A stretch of 64,000 bases of DNA from Mycobacterium kyorinense (lineage in GTDB: Bacteria; Actinomycetota; Actinomycetes; Mycobacteriales; Mycobacteriaceae), in assembly GCF_002101735.1 (NCBI RefSeq), contig NZ_LQPE01000143.1, positions 62,001-126,000 of the forward strand. Direction: 5' to 3'. The notes under the pieces were generated by a model. That model saw only the letters and a list, made by a program, of their open reading frames with translations. It was not told the origin of the DNA and did not search any database. Below are positions 1 to 8,332 of this stretch, piece after piece (the stretch's first letter is position 1; each line of letters begins with the position of its first letter). A program made the position numbers and the translations under genes.

Positions 1-366
1 CTCGAAAAGGTTGTCGCCAGCGGCTTCTCGTCCGGTACTCACCCGCAGCACGGCCAGCCCCAACAGCCGATGCAACAGCCGCGCATCTGTCTGTACCGAG
101 CGAATCCTGTTGCGCGGCAACGACAAAACCTTGCGTTGCAATACCCCGGCCCGCAGTTGCACCTCGTCCGGCTCGATCCGGTAGCTAGTGGTGAACCAGC
201 GCGCCACCCCGAACAGGGCTGTCACCGCCAGCGCCGCCACCGTCCACCACCGATTGCCGGTGGTGGAACCCAGCACGATTGCGCCGATCAGCAGCGGCAG
301 CTGGCGAAGAAGCTCATGTACCGGATGTACCAACAACATTCGCGGACTCAGCCGCCGCCAGGTCAT
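1..366 (-). CDS. PH-domain membrane protein, YdbT-like (partial)
   Basis: This gene reads leftward from an ATG at 366 and runs off the window edge, so only the first 122 residues are visible. They begin MTWRRLSPRMLLVHPVHELL, then two hydrophobic segments (about residues 21-32 and 36-52), then SYRIEPDEVQLRAGVLQRK and LPRNRIRSVQTDARLLHRL. That pattern of two membrane segments followed by a bacterial PH (bPH2) domain is typical of YdbT-type proteins. Its ATG overlaps the stop codon of the neighbouring YdbS-like gene (ATGA), so the two are translationally coupled. In other bacteria such pairs are membrane proteins with roles in envelope or bacteriocin resistance; the role here is unknown. It is missed by ORF callers that need a stop codon. 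Confidence 0.8.
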   Translation of the reverse strand, partial: MTWRRLSPRMLLVHPVHELLRQLPLLIGAIVLGSTTGNRWWTVAALAVTALFGVARWFTTSYRIEPDEVQLRAGVLQRKVLSLPRNRIRSVQTDARLLHRLLGLAVLRVSTGREAAGDNLFE

Positions 367-839
367 GTGGCGTCCTCGGCGCCGATCGCCGCGATGTCGG
401 TCAACTGGGCGACGACCTGATCCGCGACCGCCGAGTCCAGCGCCACGATGCGCACGGCTCCCGCCGACGACGCCGTCGTCACCGTGACATTGGCCAGCCC
501 GAACAACCGGTCCAGCGGGCCGCGGTAGGTGTCGACGGTCTGCACCCGCGAAATCGGCGCGATCCGGCGCTCCTGCACCAGCCATCCGGTGCGGGTGTAC
601 ACCGCCTGCGCGCTGATCTCCCAGCGGTGCACCCGATACCGCCACCACGGCACGACGCCGACGGCCACCGCCGCGCCGAGCACGGTGGCGGCCGCGCACA
701 ATCCGTGCACCCACAACAGCCGCTGATCCAGCGAGAACCACAACAGCTGCCCGACGGCCAGCATCAACCACGGGATGGCGCCCTCGACCGCCCACATCAG
801 CGGCGCCCTGCGACTGGGCGGATGAGCGGGATCGGCCAT
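363..839 (-). CDS. PH-domain membrane protein, YdbS-like
   Basis: About 158 residues from the ATG at 839 (MADPAHPPSRRAPLMW). Two hydrophobic stretches near the N-terminus (EGAIPWLMLAVGQLLWF and GLCAAATVLGAAVAVGVVPWW) precede a bPH2 domain (YRVHRWEISAQAVYTRTGWLVQERRIAPISRVQTVDTYRGPLDRLFGLANVTVTTAS). Length and layout match the YdbS family. Alternative starts at 875 or 1010 would add residues of poor quality and run into the divergent promoter of the gene at 931, so 839 is preferred, with 875 possible. It is followed with an ATGA overlap by the YdbT-like gene. The partner pair suggests a membrane complex; no enzymatic function can be inferred. Confidence 0.8.
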   Translation of the reverse strand: MADPAHPPSRRAPLMWAVEGAIPWLMLAVGQLLWFSLDQRLLWVHGLCAAATVLGAAVAVGVVPWWRYRVHRWEISAQAVYTRTGWLVQERRIAPISRVQTVDTYRGPLDRLFGLANVTVTTASSAGAVRIVALDSAVADQVVAQLTDIAAIGAEDAT

Positions 840-930
840 ACCCACCACGACCGGGCCGGCCGCGCCGTCGTCCATGGCGTCGAGAATGCCACCCGCCGGC
901 GTCGGGCATCCGTCGGTATCGTTTTCGGCC

Positions 931-1854
931 ATGAGTGCAGGAGGCAAATGGTCAGAAGCCGATGTGCCCGACCAGAGCGGCCGCATCGCGATCGTCACCG
1001 GCGCCAACACCGGTATCGGCTACCACACGGCCGCGGTGCTTGCCCGGTGCGGCGCGCACGTCGTGCTCGCGGTGCGCAATCCGGAGAAGGGCAACGCTGC
1101 GCTGGCCCGCATCGTCGCCGCCCAGCCGCGGGCCGACGTCACGCTGGCCGAACTCGACTTGAGCTCGCTGGACTCGGTGCGCGCCGCCGCCGAGAGGCTG
1201 CGGGCGAACTACCCACGCATCGACCTGCTGATCAACAACGCCGGCGTGATGTACACCCCGAAGCAACTGACCGCCGACGGTTTCGAAATGCAGTTCGGCA
1301 CCAACCATCTCGGCCACTTTGCGCTGACCGGGCTGCTGCTCGACCACCTGCTGGGCGTCCGCGGTTCGCGAGTGGTGACCGTCAGCAGCAACGCCCACCG
1401 GTTCCGCGCCTCGATCCACTTCGACGACCTGCAGTGGGAGCGCAGCTACGACCGGATCGCGGCGTACGGGCAGTCCAAACTGGCCAACCTGCTGTTCACC
1501 TACGAGCTGCAGCGCCGGCTGGCCGAGCAGCAGAAAAACACCATCGCCGTCGCCGCCCACCCCGGCACGTCGAACACCGAGCTGACCCGCAATCTGCCCA
1601 CGATCCTCAAGCCGGCCAACGCGCTGCTCGGCCCGCTGCTCTTCCAGAGCGCGGCGATGGGTGCCTTGCCGACTTTGCGCGCCGCCACCGACCCGAACGT
1701 CGAAGGCGGCCAGTATTACGGCCCCGACGGTTTCGGTCAGCAGCGCGGCTATCCGAAGCTCGTCGAGTCCAGCGGGCAGTCCCACGACGAGGAGCTGCAG
1801 CGCCGGCTGTGGGCGGTGTCCGAAGAACTCACCGGCGTCACCTTCCCGGTCTGA
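931..1854 (+). CDS. short-chain dehydrogenase/reductase (Rv0439c-like)
   Basis: A 307-residue SDR from the ATG at 931. The cofactor motif VTGANTGIGYHTA lies near residues 21-33, NNAGVMYT is the structural NNAG element, and the catalytic Ser and YxxxK are in VTVSSNAHRF and YGQSKLANLL. The arrangement resembles the retinol-dehydrogenase/WWOX-type SDRs common in mycobacteria, which use NAD(P)H on alcohols or ketones; the substrate is unknown. The upstream ATG at 874 would add 19 residues with no SDR similarity and cut into the divergent gene. The stop codon overlaps the start of moeA2 (TGATG), so the two are co-translated, as in the M. tuberculosis Rv0439c-moeA2 pair recalled from memory. Confidence 0.88.
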   Translation: MSAGGKWSEADVPDQSGRIAIVTGANTGIGYHTAAVLARCGAHVVLAVRNPEKGNAALARIVAAQPRADVTLAELDLSSLDSVRAAAERLRANYPRIDLLINNAGVMYTPKQLTADGFEMQFGTNHLGHFALTGLLLDHLLGVRGSRVVTVSSNAHRFRASIHFDDLQWERSYDRIAAYGQSKLANLLFTYELQRRLAEQQKNTIAVAAHPGTSNTELTRNLPTILKPANALLGPLLFQSAAMGALPTLRAATDPNVEGGQYYGPDGFGQQRGYPKLVESSGQSHDEELQRRLWAVSEELTGVTFPV

Positions 1855-3059
1855 TGCGCTCCGTCGAGGAACATCAGCGCGTCGTCGCCGAACTGATCGC
1901 GGCCCGGCCGGCTACCACAGCCGCGCTCGCCGACGCCGAAGGGCTGGCGCTGGCCGACGACGTGACCGCGACGGTGTCGCTGCCGGTGTTCGACAACTCC
2001 GCGATGGACGGCTATGCGGTGCGGGCCGACGAGGTAGCCGCAGCGTCTGCCGACAGTCCGGTGAAATTGCCGGTGGCCCAAGACATTCCGGCCGGACGCA
2101 CCGACATTCCCACGCTGGAACCCGGGACTGCGCACCGGATCATGACCGGCGCGCCGATGCCGGCCGGGGCCACGGCCGTCGTGCCGGTCGAGAACACCGA
2201 CGGGCGCACCGACGTCGTGTCGATCACCGCCCCCACCGCCGACGGGCGCCACATCCGTCGCGCCGGCGAGGACGTCGCCGCCGGCACCACGGTGTTGCGG
2301 GCCGGCCAATTGGTCACCCCGGCGGTGGTCGGGTTGGCCGCCGCGCTGGGACTGCCCGAGCTGCCGGTGATCCCGCGACAGCGAGTGCTGGTGATTTCCA
2401 CCGGAACCGAGTTGGTCTCGCCGGGCACCGCGCTGCTGCCGGGCCAGATCTACGAGTCGAATTCGGTCATGCTGGCCGCCGCCGTCCGCGATGCCGGCGG
2501 CGAGGTGGTCGCCGCCCCGGCTGTCGAGGACGAGGTCGCGCAGTTCGTCGCCGTGCTGGACCGCTACGCCGCGGAGTCGGACCTGATCATCACCAGCGGC
2601 GGCGTCAGCGCGGGCGCCTACGAGGTTGTCAAGGACGCGTTCGGCCGCGAGGGTGACCAAGGCGTGGAGTTCGTGAAAGTCGCGATGCAGCCGGGGATGC
2701 CGCAGGGCACCGGGCGGGTCGCGGGCACGCCGATTGTCACGCTGCCCGGCAATCCGGTCAGCGCGCTGGTGTCCTTCGAGGTGTTCGTCCGGCCCGCGCT
2801 GCGCACCGCCATGGGCCTGCCGGTCGCGCATCGGCCACGACGCTCTGCCGTGCTCACCGAGACGTTGACCTCACCGCGCGGCAAACGACAGTTCCGCCGT
2901 GGGGTGTTCGACGCCGACGCCGGCACGGTGATGAGCTACGGCCCGCCGGCGTCGCACCATCTGCGGTGGCTGGCGTCGGCGAACTGCCTGCTGGACATCC
3001 CCGCGGAGGTGGCGGAGATCGCGGCCGGATCGCAGGTGGAACTCTGGGACCTGCGCTAG
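1854..3059 (+). CDS. moeA2: molybdopterin molybdenumtransferase MoeA
   Basis: A 401-residue MoeA that inserts molybdate into adenylylated molybdopterin, the last step of molybdenum cofactor synthesis in the cytoplasm. Visible family landmarks are FDNSAMDGYAV near residues 43-53, IMTGAPMPAGATAVVPVENT, the MoCF_biosynth (MoaB/Mog-like) domain with ISTGTELVSPG, ITSGGVSAGAYEVVKDAF and VAMQPGMPQGTG, and the substrate-binding TLPGNPVSALVSFEVFVRP. A C-terminal domain IV follows. The start ATG at 1854 shares a base with the SDR stop codon. The symbol follows synteny with M. tuberculosis moeA2; a second moeA paralogue elsewhere in the genome is expected but not visible here. Confidence 0.93.
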   Translation: MRSVEEHQRVVAELIAARPATTAALADAEGLALADDVTATVSLPVFDNSAMDGYAVRADEVAAASADSPVKLPVAQDIPAGRTDIPTLEPGTAHRIMTGAPMPAGATAVVPVENTDGRTDVVSITAPTADGRHIRRAGEDVAAGTTVLRAGQLVTPAVVGLAAALGLPELPVIPRQRVLVISTGTELVSPGTALLPGQIYESNSVMLAAAVRDAGGEVVAAPAVEDEVAQFVAVLDRYAAESDLIITSGGVSAGAYEVVKDAFGREGDQGVEFVKVAMQPGMPQGTGRVAGTPIVTLPGNPVSALVSFEVFVRPALRTAMGLPVAHRPRRSAVLTETLTSPRGKRQFRRGVFDADAGTVMSYGPPASHHLRWLASANCLLDIPAEVAEIAAGSQVELWDLR

Positions 3060-3148
3060 CTTTCCGGTCGAGCGTGCGCTTGATGCACGCCACTTGCGAT
3101 TTCGCGTGCCACAATCCCACGCTCGGCGCGGCTCCGTAGGATGACCGC

Positions 3149-3850
3149 GTGGCACGACGCCCCTCCGATGGCCTGAGCGGCCCCCAGCGCCTGGTGGCGT
3201 TGCTGCGGTCGACGGTTCCGCCCGTGCACCCGGCCGGGCTGCCGTTCATCTCCGCGGGATTGGGGGTGGCAGTGGCCGGCCGCCGCTATCGGTGGCTGCG
3301 CCGGACCGGTCTGCTGGCCGCCGGTGCCTGCGCGGGTTTCTTCCGCCACCCGCCCCGGGTGCCGCCGACCCGCCCCGGCGCCGTCGTCGCGCCCGCCGAC
3401 GGCCTCGTCTGCCTCGTCGAATCCGCCGCTCCGCCCGCCGAACTCGGCCTCCCCGACACCCCCCTGCCGCGGGTCAGCATCTTCCTGTCGCTGCTGGACG
3501 CCCATGTCCAGCGGGCTCCGATCGGCGGCGAGGTGCTCGACGTGCAGCACCGGCCGGGCCGCTTCGGTTCGGCCGAGCTGGCGGCGGCCAGCGAACACAA
3601 CGAACGCACGAGCATGCGGATCCGCACCGACGACGGCGCCGAGATCGTCGTCGTGCAGATCGCCGGACTGCTGGCGCGCCGGATCGTCTGCGACGCCCGC
3701 GTCGGCGACAAGCTCTCGATCGGTGACACCTACGGGCTGATCCGGTTCGGGTCGCGCCTGGACACGTATCTGCCCGCCGGGACGGAGGTGTTGGTCAGCG
3801 TCGGGCAACGGGCGGTAGCCGGTGAAACGGTGCTGGCCCAGCTGACATGA
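3149..3850 (+). CDS. psd: phosphatidylserine decarboxylase proenzyme
   Basis: A 233-residue Psd of the short (archaeal/type II-like) class that converts phosphatidylserine to phosphatidylethanolamine at the membrane. The self-cleavage site is visible as FGSRLD, Gly201-Ser202, where serinolysis would produce the pyruvoyl cofactor on the small alpha chain. An N-terminal hydrophobic region ([36 protein letters not shown]) and [20 protein letters not shown] are family hallmarks. The start is a GTG at 3149; the 89-bp gap before it is the only space for a promoter. The stop overlaps the ATG of pssA (ATGA), giving the classic psd-pssA pair that makes and then decarboxylates phosphatidylserine. Confidence 0.93.
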   Translation: MARRPSDGLSGPQRLVALLRSTVPPVHPAGLPFISAGLGVAVAGRRYRWLRRTGLLAAGACAGFFRHPPRVPPTRPGAVVAPADGLVCLVESAAPPAELGLPDTPLPRVSIFLSLLDAHVQRAPIGGEVLDVQHRPGRFGSAELAAASEHNERTSMRIRTDDGAEIVVVQIAGLLARRIVCDARVGDKLSIGDTYGLIRFGSRLDTYLPAGTEVLVSVGQRAVAGETVLAQLT

Positions 3851-4695
3851 CCACCAAACCCCGCCGATCGGTCAACCTGCGCATCCTGCCCAGCTCGATG
3901 AGCGTGCTGGCCATCTGTGCGGGCCTGAGTTCGATCCGGTTCGCGCTGGAGTCCCAGCCGCACGCCGCCATGGCGCTGATCGCCGCGGCCGCCATCCTCG
4001 ACGGGCTCGACGGCCGGGTGGCCCGCATCCTGGACGCCGAGTCGCGGATGGGCGAGGAGATCGACTCGCTGGCCGACGCCGTGAACTTCGGGGTGGCGCC
4101 GGCGGTGGTGGTCTACGTGTCGCTGCTGTCGTCGTTGCCGGCCGGCTGGGTGGCGGTGCTGCTGTATGCGGTCTGTATTGTGTTGCGCCTGGCCAGGTTC
4201 AACGCGCTGCTCGACGACGCCACCCTGCCCGCCTACACGCGCGAATTCTTCGTCGGCATGCCCGCGCCGGCCGGCGCGATCGCGGTGCTCGGTCCGCTGG
4301 CCGCCAAGCTGCAGTTCGGCGCCGGCTGGTGGAGCTCGCCGTGGTTTGTGTGCGCCTGGGTGGCGGTGTGCTCGATGCTGGTGGTCAGCCGGATCCCGAT
4401 GAAGAAGATGCACGCGGTGTCGGTGCCGCCGAACTTCGCGGCGCTGCTGCTGGCGGTGCTGGCTATCGTCGCGGCGGCCGCATTCTTGTTCCCCTACATC
4501 CTGGTGATGGTCGCCATCGCCGTCTACCTGTGCCACATCCCGTTTTCGGTGCGCAGCCACCGCTGGCTGGCCGAGCATCCCGAGGTATGGGGCGAGCGAC
4601 CCAAGGAGCGGCGCGCTGTGCGCCGGGCCATCCGGCGGGCCCAGCCGAACCGCCGGTCGATGGCCCGGCTGGGTCTGCGCAAGCCGGGTGGCTGA
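3847..4695 (+). CDS. pssA: CDP-diacylglycerol-serine O-phosphatidyltransferase
   Basis: A 282-residue integral membrane enzyme making phosphatidylserine from CDP-diacylglycerol and serine. The CDP-alcohol phosphatidyltransferase signature is intact: DGRVAR, eight residues, G, three residues, D, three residues, D ([23 protein letters not shown], around residues 57-79). About six to eight hydrophobic segments follow, and the C-terminus is strongly basic ([21 protein letters not shown]). The ATG at 3847 overlaps the psd stop, and the stop abuts the ATG of the ATPase gene at 4696. Product and substrate of the enzyme pair lie in one operon. Confidence 0.93.
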   Translation: MTTKPRRSVNLRILPSSMSVLAICAGLSSIRFALESQPHAAMALIAAAAILDGLDGRVARILDAESRMGEEIDSLADAVNFGVAPAVVVYVSLLSSLPAGWVAVLLYAVCIVLRLARFNALLDDATLPAYTREFFVGMPAPAGAIAVLGPLAAKLQFGAGWWSSPWFVCAWVAVCSMLVVSRIPMKKMHAVSVPPNFAALLLAVLAIVAAAAFLFPYILVMVAIAVYLCHIPFSVRSHRWLAEHPEVWGERPKERRAVRRAIRRAQPNRRSMARLGLRKPGG

Positions 4696-6822
4696 ATGGC
4701 CCAGTTGACGTTTACCGCACGGCTGAACACCTCCGCCGTCGACTCACGCCGCGGCGTCGTGCGCCTGCACCCGGAAGCGATTGCCGCCCTTGGTATTCGA
4801 GAGTGGGACGCCGTGTCGCTGACCGGATCGCGGACCACCGCGGCGGTAGCCGGCACCGCCCGCGACACACCGGCCGGCACGATACTGCTCGACGACGTGA
4901 CGCTGTCGAATGCCGGTCTGCGCGAGGGAAACCCGGTCATCGTGGCAGCGGCGACGGTATGCGGCGCCCGGTCGGTAACGCTGAGCGGCTCGACGATCGC
5001 CAGCCAGTCGATCACGCCGGCCACGCTGCGGCAGGCCTTGCTGGGGAAGGTGTTGACGGTCGGCGACGCGGTGTCGCTGCTGCCTCGCGACCTCGGACCG
5101 GGTACGTCGACGACCGAAACCACGCGCCAGCTGGCGTCGGCCGTCGGAATCAGCTGGACGTCCGAACTTTTGACCGTCACCGGGGTGGACCCGACGGGGC
5201 CGGTCAGCGTGCAGCCCAATTCGCTGGTGAGCTGGGGAACCGGTGTGCCCGCCGCGGTCGAGCCGGTCGCGCCCACCCCGGTCCATGACCTCAAGGGAGT
5301 CGATGCTCAGGCCCGCAAACTGGCCGAATGGCTCAAGCTGTCTCTCGACGAGCCGGGCCTGCTGCAAAAGCTCGGCGCCACAACCAATTTGGGTGTTCTG
5401 GTGTCCGGGCCGGCCGGCGTCGGGAAAGTGACGCTGGTGCGGGCAGTGTGCGCCGGGCGGCGGCTAGTGGAGTTGGACGGGCCCGGGGTGGGCGCCCTGG
5501 CCGCCGACGAGCGGTTGAAAGCCGTTGCCGCGGCGGTGGCCTCGGTGCGTCAGGGCGGTGGGGTGCTGCTGATCGCCGACACCGACGCGCTGCTGCCGGC
5601 CGCCGCCGAGCCGGTGGCATCGCTGATCCTGGCCGAACTGCGCACTGCCATAGCGACTCCCGGGGTCGCGTTCATCGCCACCTCGGCGGTGCCGGAAAAC
5701 CTGGACGCCCGGCTGCGTGCGCCCGACCTGTGCGACCGCGAGCTGGCACTGAGCCTGCCCGACGCCGCCACCCGCGCCGCGCTGCTGGGCTCGCTGCTGC
5801 AGCGGGCACCCGCCGACGAGCTCGACTTTGCCGAGATTGCAGGCCGCACACCAGGTTTCGTGGTCGCCGACCTGGCGGCATTGGTACGCGAGGCCGCGTT
5901 GCGCGCCGCCGCGCGGGCCAGCGCGGACGGGGGGCCTCCACGGCTGACCCAAGACGACCTGCTTGGCGCGTTGACCGTCATCCGGCCGCTGTCCCGCTCG
6001 ACGGGCGGCCAACCGATGGTCGGTGACGTCGCCCTCGACGACGTCGGCGACATGGCGGCCACCAAGCAGGCACTCACCGAAGCCGTGCTCTGGCCGCTGC
6101 AACACCCCGACACGTTCTCCCGGCTCGGCGTCGACCCGCCACGCGGCGTGCTGCTGTACGGGCCGCCCGGCTGCGGCAAGACGTTTTTGGTGCGGGCCCT
6201 GGCCAGCACCGGGCGGCTGAGCGTGCACGCGGTCAAAGGCCCCGAGCTGCTGGACAAATGGGTGGGCGCATCGGAGAAGGCCGTCCGTGAATTGTTCCGC
6301 CGGGCAAGGGACTCGGCGCCGTCGCTGGTGTTCCTCGACGAGGTCGACGCGCTGGCGCCCCGGCGCGGGCAGAGCTTCGACTCCGGCGTCACCGACAAGG
6401 TCGTCGCGACGCTGTTGACCGAGCTCGACGGCGTCGACCCGCTGCGCGACGTCGTCGTCGTCGGCGCCACCAACCGGCCCGACCTGATCGACCCGGCGCT
6501 GCTGCGGCCCGGCCGGCTGGAGAAGCTGGTCTTCGTCGAACCACCCGACGCCGCTGCGCGCCTCGAAATCCTCAGCACCGCAGGCAAATCCATTCCTCTG
6601 CACGCCGACGTCGACTTGACCGCGCTGGCCGACGACTTGGACGGCTACAGCGCCGCCGACTGCGCGGCGCTGCTGCGGGAGGCCGCGCTGGCCGCGATGC
6701 GGCGCTCCATCGACGCGGCCGACATCACCCCCGACGACATCGCCGCGGCCCGCAAAGCGGTGAGCCCGTCGCTGGATCCCGGGCAGGTAGCGGCGCTGCG
6801 CGCCTACGCGGAAGCCCGGTAG
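4696..6822 (+). CDS. CDC48/p97-like AAA ATPase (Rv0435c-like)
   Basis: A 708-residue double-AAA protein. An N-terminal CDC48-N-like beta domain (LNTSAVDSRRGVVRLHPEAIAALGI, about residues 1-190) is followed by two ATPase modules. The second is canonical: Walker A GPPGCGKT at 489-496, Walker B LVFLDEVDA with D548-E549, sensor GATNRPDLIDPALLRPGR. The first is degenerate: its P-loop is GPAGVGKV (238-245) and its Walker B reads LLIADTDA without the DE pair, so the first ring is probably non-hydrolytic. It likely remodels or extracts proteins, possibly at the membrane given its position directly after pssA. The substrate is unknown. The last 19 bp overlap the convergent TetR gene. Confidence 0.9.
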   Translation: MAQLTFTARLNTSAVDSRRGVVRLHPEAIAALGIREWDAVSLTGSRTTAAVAGTARDTPAGTILLDDVTLSNAGLREGNPVIVAAATVCGARSVTLSGSTIASQSITPATLRQALLGKVLTVGDAVSLLPRDLGPGTSTTETTRQLASAVGISWTSELLTVTGVDPTGPVSVQPNSLVSWGTGVPAAVEPVAPTPVHDLKGVDAQARKLAEWLKLSLDEPGLLQKLGATTNLGVLVSGPAGVGKVTLVRAVCAGRRLVELDGPGVGALAADERLKAVAAAVASVRQGGGVLLIADTDALLPAAAEPVASLILAELRTAIATPGVAFIATSAVPENLDARLRAPDLCDRELALSLPDAATRAALLGSLLQRAPADELDFAEIAGRTPGFVVADLAALVREAALRAAARASADGGPPRLTQDDLLGALTVIRPLSRSTGGQPMVGDVALDDVGDMAATKQALTEAVLWPLQHPDTFSRLGVDPPRGVLLYGPPGCGKTFLVRALASTGRLSVHAVKGPELLDKWVGASEKAVRELFRRARDSAPSLVFLDEVDALAPRRGQSFDSGVTDKVVATLLTELDGVDPLRDVVVVGATNRPDLIDPALLRPGRLEKLVFVEPPDAAARLEILSTAGKSIPLHADVDLTALADDLDGYSAADCAALLREAALAAMRRSIDAADITPDDIAAARKAVSPSLDPGQVAALRAYAEAR

Positions 6823-7400
6823 GTGGTCAGCAACGCGCGCACTGCCGCGGCGACGTCGTCCTCCAACCAGGCGGGGATCGGGTCGTCGTGAGCATGACGG
6901 CGTACGACGGCGTAGGGCAGGTCGGCGACTGCCCTGGCGACGGCGTCGATGCTGCGCGGATCGCTGCTGCCGTATAGCTCGTCGGCCAGGCTGCGGATCC
7001 GCTCCTGCAGCGGCGCGTTCATGGCGGCCAGGGTCTGCTCGAACGCCGCATCGGGTTCGCCGTCGAGCAGGTCGCCCGCTCGGATGGTCAACAGCAGCCG
7101 CGCATCCTCGGGGAGCTCACGAGTGAAGCCGATGGCCGCGACGGCCATCGCGACGCCGGACTCCAGGGCAGTTTCGGCTGTCGCGGCCATCGCCCGCGCC
7201 TGGAAACGTTCGAGCGCGCGCAGCCAGGCGGCGGTCAGGACGCCGTTGCGATTGCCGAACCGGTGATACAGCGTTCCGGCCGGCGCGCCGCTCGCCTTGG
7301 CGATCGCGGCGACGCTCGCCGCCCGCGGTCCTTCGGTGAGCACCAGCGCGCGCGTCGCGTCGAGGATCACATCGGTTTCATGCTTCCGCGGAGGCGCCAT
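6804..7400 (-). CDS. TetR-family transcriptional regulator
   Basis: A 198-residue regulator. The N-terminal HTH is clear: EGPRAASVAAIAKASGAPAGTLYHRFGNRNGVLTAAW, about residues 23-59, with the TLYHRFGNR motif of the recognition helix and following turn. The C-terminal ligand domain is divergent. It is transcribed divergently from the SRPBCC gene at 7422, with only 21 bp between the two ATGs, so its operator must lie within or across this gap and it most likely controls both genes. Its 3' end overlaps the ATPase gene by 19 bp. The ligand is unknown. Confidence 0.88.
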   Translation of the reverse strand: MAPPRKHETDVILDATRALVLTEGPRAASVAAIAKASGAPAGTLYHRFGNRNGVLTAAWLRALERFQARAMAATAETALESGVAMAVAAIGFTRELPEDARLLLTIRAGDLLDGEPDAAFEQTLAAMNAPLQERIRSLADELYGSSDPRSIDAVARAVADLPYAVVRRHAHDDPIPAWLEDDVAAAVRALLTTYRASA

Positions 7401-7421
7401 GATCTAGTACAGTCCTTCTAT

Positions 7422-8147
7422 ATGGAACAATTGCCCTATATCGACGAGCATGCCAGATCGATCGACGCATCCGCCGCAGACACGTGGTCTGCGCTGCTGC
7501 GGGTGATGTGCCGCGATCCGAACGATCCCTCGACGGTCCCGGTGGGCTTCGTGCTCGCCGAGGCGATGGCGCCGAGGCGGCTGGCGTTGAAAGGCCGCCA
7601 CCCGTTCGCCGTCTACCGCTGGATATTCGAATTGGACGTCGAGGGCCCACAGCGCACGCGTGTGCGCTCGCAGACGTGGGCGGCGTTCCCCGGGCTGCAC
7701 GGCAAGATCTACCGTGCCCTGGTCATCGGCAGCGGTGCGCATCGCGTGGTGGTGCGATGGACGCTCAAACGCATTGCGGCAGCGGCTAACACCGACGTCG
7801 ACTACACGGACACGTTCGAAACGCCGATCCGTGATGCACTCGTGGAAGCGCCGGGTGCGGTGCGATGGATTCACCGCCACGTACTGAGGTTCGACGGCTG
7901 GACGGTGGTCCGCTCGGAACCCGACGAGCTCGTGCTCGCGGCGGACGGGCCGCTGATGCGGGCCACACTGACTCTGCAGCGCCACGACGGGCACGCTGCA
8001 CTCACGACCCGCCTGCACTATCGCCGTAAGCTTGCCGCCCGAATGGTGTGGGCGGTGGTCGGCCCGGTGCATCGAGTTGTTGCGCCGCGGCTGTTGGCCT
8101 CCGCGACTGTGCGATTTGATACGCAGCCCTCGGCGCGTCGCGGATAA
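7422..8147 (+). CDS. SRPBCC/DUF2867-type protein
   Basis: A 241-residue cytoplasmic protein starting at the ATG at 7422. The first half carries the pattern GFVLAEAMAPRRLALKGRHPFAVYRWIFELD, RVRSQTWAAFPGLHGKIYRALVIGSGAHRVVVRW, which matches the DUF2867/SRPBCC helix-grip family that binds hydrophobic ligands. The C-terminal half (YTDTFETPIRDALVEAPGAVRWIHRH onward) looks like a second related domain. An upstream in-frame start at 7263 would overlap the TetR gene and is rejected. Divergent pairing with a TetR suggests ligand-dependent control of a small-molecule binding protein. No catalytic function is assigned. Confidence 0.72.
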   Translation: MEQLPYIDEHARSIDASAADTWSALLRVMCRDPNDPSTVPVGFVLAEAMAPRRLALKGRHPFAVYRWIFELDVEGPQRTRVRSQTWAAFPGLHGKIYRALVIGSGAHRVVVRWTLKRIAAAANTDVDYTDTFETPIRDALVEAPGAVRWIHRHVLRFDGWTVVRSEPDELVLAADGPLMRATLTLQRHDGHAALTTRLHYRRKLAARMVWAVVGPVHRVVAPRLLASATVRFDTQPSARRG

Positions 8148-8332
8148 AACCGCACACTCGGCGCCCGTGGCTGTGGGCCAATCCATACATCCGCGAAACA
8201 TGTTGCGCGACAATGACTCCCACGCACATGCAGCACGTCCGTAGATTCCGTCGCAGCATGCAGCGCCCAACCAACCGGTAGACTGCCTGGCGAAATAGCC
8301 CTATCAGGCTGACACCCCGACACCGGAGTGCC
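8148..8332 (+). promoter_or_regulatory. gap upstream of the mrp operon (probable promoter region)
   Basis: This 185-bp gap lies between the SRPBCC gene and mrpA and must carry the promoter of the seven-subunit antiporter operon unless it is read through from 7422. A TAGACT hexamer near 8279-8284 could be a -10 element, and cggag at 8324-8328 a weak ribosome site 4 bp before the ATG at 8333. I see no operator, riboswitch or terminator with confidence. Confidence 0.35.

Noticed and set aside
279..3059. A 926-residue frame spanning the PH, SDR and moeA2 genes.
   Set aside because: Only its last 401 residues are real (MoeA). The rest is out-of-frame reading of the SDR and antisense of the PH genes.
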